Of a stretch of 64,000 bases of DNA, positions 60,443 to 64,000 are shown piece after piece (the stretch's first letter is position 1; each line of letters begins with the position of its first letter). The position numbers and the translations under genes are program-made. Source of the stretch: Mycocentrospora acerina (Eukaryota; Ascomycota; Dothideomycetes; Pleosporales); contig JAKUHH010000068.1 of NCBI GenBank assembly GCA_022701365.1, positions 311,189 to 375,188 of the forward strand, given 5' to 3'. The notes under the pieces are model-generated. The model was not told where the DNA came from. It was given only the letters and a program-made list of their open reading frames with translations, and did no database searches.

Positions 60443-63400
60443 TTAGTTCTTGCTCGACAGCTTGTCCTTGATCTTTCCAAAGAATGACCGCCTCTTCTTC
60501 TTCTTGTCATCTGCGCCACTTGCAATGCTCTGGCTTGCTGGGGTTCCTCCCCGCGGGCTAACATCAGAGTATTTCCTCGTGTCTTCGGTGGGCGCGTCGA
60601 GCGAAGTGTTGGTGGCCTTAGGGATTGTGCTCGACTCTACGCCCGTGGTGACGATAGGCTGAGTTTGCTCGTTGGTCGCCTTCTTGTTAAAGTCGACACT
60701 TGTAGTGGGCTCGATGCGCTGCATAGCAGGTTGTGCGGGAGCTGAAGCGGGCGCGTTGAGGGCGTTGGCTTCCTTGGAAGAGGAGGCAGGCTCGACAGAG
60801 GTGGGGACAGGTGCAGCCGGGGTAGAAACAGGTGCGGCAGAGGTAGAGGACGCAGGTGCTGTTGTAGACTCGGGAGAGTAGGGTTGGAAAGCAAGAGGAG
60901 CAACAGGCGTAGCGGATGTGCTGGCAGTAGGAGCAGGTTCACCGGAAGAGTTGACCTTCTCTACTTCCTTGAGAAGTTCCTTCTCTACTGCTGTCTTCTC
61001 AGTGACAGCCTCAGTGTTGGCGGCAGCCTCGGGGCTGACGTGGGCCTCCTTTTGGCTCTCGGCAACAACCTCGGGAACACTGCTGGAGACTGCAGGCGTG
61101 CTGTGGGTAACATCGACGCTCTGTGAGCCAGGAGCAACTCCGGTGGTGGCTGCTGTGATAACGGGTGCTGGCTCACCGGCTTCGGTGGCCTTGGGAATCT
61201 CGCTCAAGAGCTGAGACTCGAGCGCCTTCTTCTCAGCGACAGCCTCAACGTTGGCCGCAGCTTCCGGAGCAACATGAGCCTCGCGCTGGCTCTCAGACAC
61301 AATTGCTGGGACGGCAATGGCAGGAGCTGATTCGCCGTGATCAGTGGTCTTGTGGACCTGGCTCAGCAGCTCTTGTTCAAGCTGGCTCTTCTCTGCAACG
61401 GCCTCGGGGTTGGTTGCTGCCTCGGGGCTGACATGAGCCTCCTTCTGGCTCTCAGAGACAATAGCGGGGACGGCGTCTGCGGTCTTTGCAGTTGTTGAGC
61501 CGTTCAGTCCGAAAGATTGGGCAACCTTGTCCTTGGCAAGGAAGGCATTGCCAGTTGCGGAGGCCGACTTGTCCAACCCAACAGCCTCGAAAGCCTTGCC
61601 CTTGGCAATGTCGGCATTGCCAGCTGCAGAAGCTGACTTATCCAGTCCAACAGCATCAAAGGCCTTGCCCTTGGCGAGATCAGCGTTACCAGCAACGGAA
61701 GCGGATTTGTCCAACCCAACGGCTTCAATGGCTTTATCCTTGGCAAGGAATGCATTTCCAGTTGCAACGTTAGCAGCCGCAATAGTCTGGTCCTTGGCGA
61801 CGTTTGCAGCAGCAACGGTCTGGTCTTTAGCAACGTTGGCAGCTGCAACGGTCTGGTCCTTGGCGGCAATTGCAGACTCAAGGGCCTTGTCCTTGGCAGT
61901 GAATGCATTTTGGGATGCGGTGGCTGAGCTATCTAGTCCAACAGCGTCGATAGCCTTGTCCTTTGCGGTGACGGCAACATCGCCTGCAGGGGCCGACTTG
62001 TCCAGACCAACGGCATGGGCAGCCTGTTCCTTGGCAGAGTAGATGGCGGCAGTGAAAAGACCGGCGCCAGCAATGACACCAGCTGTAGCAACACCAGCGA
62101 CCGTAGTGGCAGCAGTACCAATGTTGGAAGTGACATTGTTGATGGTGGCGGTCGTATCGTCAGCAGTGACAGGTGCCTCGGGAACCTTGTCCAAAAGCTC
62201 TTGCTCAACCTCCTTCTTCTCGAGAACGGCCTCTGAGTTGGCAGACGCCTCGGGCGCGAAACCGGCCTCTTTTTGACTTTCGGCGACGGTCTCGGGCACA
62301 GTTGTCTCAGGCACAGTTGTCTCGGGCACAGTAGTCTCAGAGACGGCCTTGGGCTCCTTGGGTACTTGACCAGCGAGAATGGCGGTCGAGCTCAGAGGCG
62401 CAGCGGACTGGATGGCGACGCCGGTGTCCTTCTCCACGACGGCGTCTACGCCCATGGGGAGGCTTGATTCAGGAATCAGGCTGCTTGTGACTGGGGGCAG
62501 GCCGAACATGCCGCCGTTGGCCTCCCTCTCAGCAGTGGGAGTCAGACCAAGGTCGAGCTTGGGGGGAAGCGAGTCGGACTTCTCGTACGAGGCGAGGTCA
62601 GTGTTGACGGTGCTCTGCACAGTGTGCGGGGTCAGGGTGCTCGCGTCTGGCACCTTCTCGCCCGGCGCAAGGTGGATGGGGTTGCCAAGACCAGCAGTCG
62701 CCGGAAACGGCGCAACGCTGATGGTCTCCTCCTGCTCCTCTTCAGGCTGCTTGTCGTGCTTGACGGTGGAGTGCACTGTGTTGTCTGTGAAGGTGCTCGC
62801 GTCAGGGACGGGCTCACCAGGTGCCAGCTTGATTGGGTTTCCAAGACTCGCGGTGGCAGGAAGGGGGCTAACGTTGAACGACTGTGCCTCGGTGCGAGGC
62901 GTCTCGGCGGCAGGTGTCATGGGAAAGGCGCCTGGGACGGACTCCTGGGACTTGGTCCTGTCTGGGATTTCTGTCTTCTCGCTCACGTGGGGCTGCTCAA
63001 CCTCCTTGGGCGCCTCGCTCTGCGCGAGCTTCTCACTTTCCTTGGGCACAGCGCCTGCGAGCGCAGCGGTGCTGGACTCGGGCACGTTTGATAGGAAGGC
63101 GTGGGCGGGCTCGTCAACAATGTCCTCGGGCTGGAGGACGTTGTTGACCAGGCCATGGCCGTCGTCTTCCTTGGGCGCCGAGTCGTTGGTACACCAGTTG
63201 CCATTGACGACAAACTGCAAACGCGCGTTAGCAAGATTTGCGCAAGCGTCGGGTCTCCGCACAGACTAGGCGGCAGCAGCAGCAAGAGCAGGAGCAGCGG
63301 GAGCGACGCGACGCGACAGACTTACCTTGTACTGTGTCTTGGCCTTGGGCAGCTCAACCGTCTTCTTGAAGACGCCGTCGGCCTCCTTGTCGAGCTTGAC

Positions 63401-63531
63401 TGTCTTCCTCCAGTCGTCAAAGGTGCCGGTTACGTAGACGTCCTGCGCGGCATGTTCCCTGCGGCAGCGTGTCAGCGGGGGAAGGCGCGGGCGCAGCAGC
63501 GAGCCTACCATGTAAACGTGTATTTTCCCAT
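60443..63531 (-). CDS. CBM48 (AMPK-beta-like) protein with long repetitive tail, Crp1/Mdg1-like
   Basis: A protein with one glycogen-binding-type CBM48 domain at the N-terminus and about 880 disordered residues. Exons are 63531-63509 (23 bases), 63458-63326 and 63214-60443, giving 975 residues. The domain begins MGKYTFTWEHAAQDVYVTGT, continues FDDWRKTVKLDKEADGVFKK, and ends QYKFVVNGNWCTNDSAPKED with GHGLVNNVL, the pattern of yeast Crp1 and Mdg1 and of AMPK-beta. Three repeat types follow: LGNPIxLAPGExVPDAST (two copies), ESQKEAHVSPEAA...EAVxEK (four copies) and an Ala-rich LDKSAS/AKDKAI 20-26-residue unit (61500-62020). A short hydrophobic stretch (AGVATAGVIAGAGLFTAAIY) sits between them. The C-terminus is basic (KKKKRRSFFGKIKDKLSS). 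Binding to glycogen or cruciform DNA is inferred only from relatives. Confidence 0.85.
61500..62030 (-). repeat. Ala-rich internal repeats of the CBM48 protein
   Basis: About ten coding units of two related kinds: KGKAFDAVGLDKSASAAGNA (four to six copies) and AKDQTVAAANV (three copies). They resemble LEA-type amphipathic repeats. DNA copies differ mostly at third positions, so the array is old and under coding constraint. Confidence 0.75.
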
Positions 63532-64000
63532 TTTTGGCGATCAGGATGGGTGCGATCAGGGATTGTGCGAGGGGGAGCTTTATGGGAGAGAGCTGTCCTG
63601 TCCGAGGGCGCAGGGTGTGCAAGGTGGTTGGGGAGGATCAGGGTCTCGCAAGCTGCGGACGGAGCTAGAGGGACAGGCGGCGGCGCGTCAAATCAACAGG
63701 GCACAGAGGGCGGGATCTCGTAAACTGGGACGGCGAGGGCAGAGGCTCTGCGACGGGCAGTGTGCAAGCGCGGGATTCTGGCGCTGGGAGAGTCTAGAGG
63801 GGGCAGAATCGGCGTGGCTGGCGATGTGTCTTGCGACTCTGGGCAGCAAGATTGTGGTAGGCACCGTCTCTAGCGCCCTCGAGGCCAACTTGGCGCCGCC
63901 GGCGACGAAACGATGAGCGCATGTCGAGCGGCGGGACCGCGCAGAGTCCCCTGGTCGTCCGTTGCAGCTCCACTGGCAATTTCAAATGCCCACATGCAGT
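63532..64000. other. Window edge, upstream of the CBM48 gene
   Basis: About 470 GC-rich bases, presumably the promoter and leader of the CBM48 gene. No gene can be supported before the window ends. Confidence 0.45.

Overview
The window is nuclear DNA of a filamentous ascomycete (Pezizomycotina; a Dothideomycete is my guess and is not proven). The reasons are: protein genes on both strands with few short GT-AG introns (mostly 49-90 bases), no operons or Shine-Dalgarno sites, eukaryote-only housekeeping genes (eIF3i, MBF1, COG8, a UBE2O-type E2, PUS3, RNA polymerase III largest subunit), and fungus-typical families (calcium-regulated neutral trehalase, a fungal rhodopsin-domain membrane protein, a small secreted cysteine protein). 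I support 25 protein genes. Exon joins were worked out by hand from splice sites, reading phase and family knowledge. I found no rRNA, tRNA, CRISPR array or intact transposon.

Layout. 1-8.2 kb: eIF3i, a histidine phosphatase, MBF1 and neutral trehalase. 8.2-15.3 kb: gene-poor, holding one small unknown two-exon gene and then about 5 kb with no credible gene that becomes strongly AT-rich toward 13.7-15.1 kb. 15.3-18.5 kb: a three-gene set (AhpD/CMD-like protein, 3-hydroxyisobutyrate-dehydrogenase-like enzyme, metallo-beta-lactamase-fold hydrolase) around a divergent promoter; this looks like a small accessory catabolic or detoxification module. 18.7-23.6 kb: COG8 and the E2 back to back. 24-36 kb: secreted and membrane or signalling genes (lipocalin, unknown protein, M14 carboxypeptidase, an unusual Rho/Ras-like GTPase, an auxin-efflux-carrier-family transporter, a small secreted protein, a RING-like protein). 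37-43 kb: NADP-isocitrate dehydrogenase and a PRPP synthetase with a large inserted region, separated by a low-complexity stretch with a 150-base sequencing gap bounded by poly-C. 43-64 kb: rhodopsin-domain protein, VIT/VWA protein, PUS3, tail-anchored FHA protein, RNA polymerase III subunit 1, and a CBM48 protein with a very long repetitive tail.

How the genes work together. Most are independent housekeeping genes. Translation and tRNA or Pol III functions recur (eIF3i, PUS3, RPC1), as do central metabolism and energy stores (trehalase, NADP-IDH, PRPP synthetase, CBM48 protein). The best candidates for something not yet described are the 15.3-18.5 kb trio beside the AT-rich block, the GTPase with degenerate G3 and G4 motifs, the VIT/VWA protein with Pol II CTD-like and FG-like tracts, and the CBM48 protein with three separate repeat families. 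No search or computation could be run, so names rest on motif recognition.
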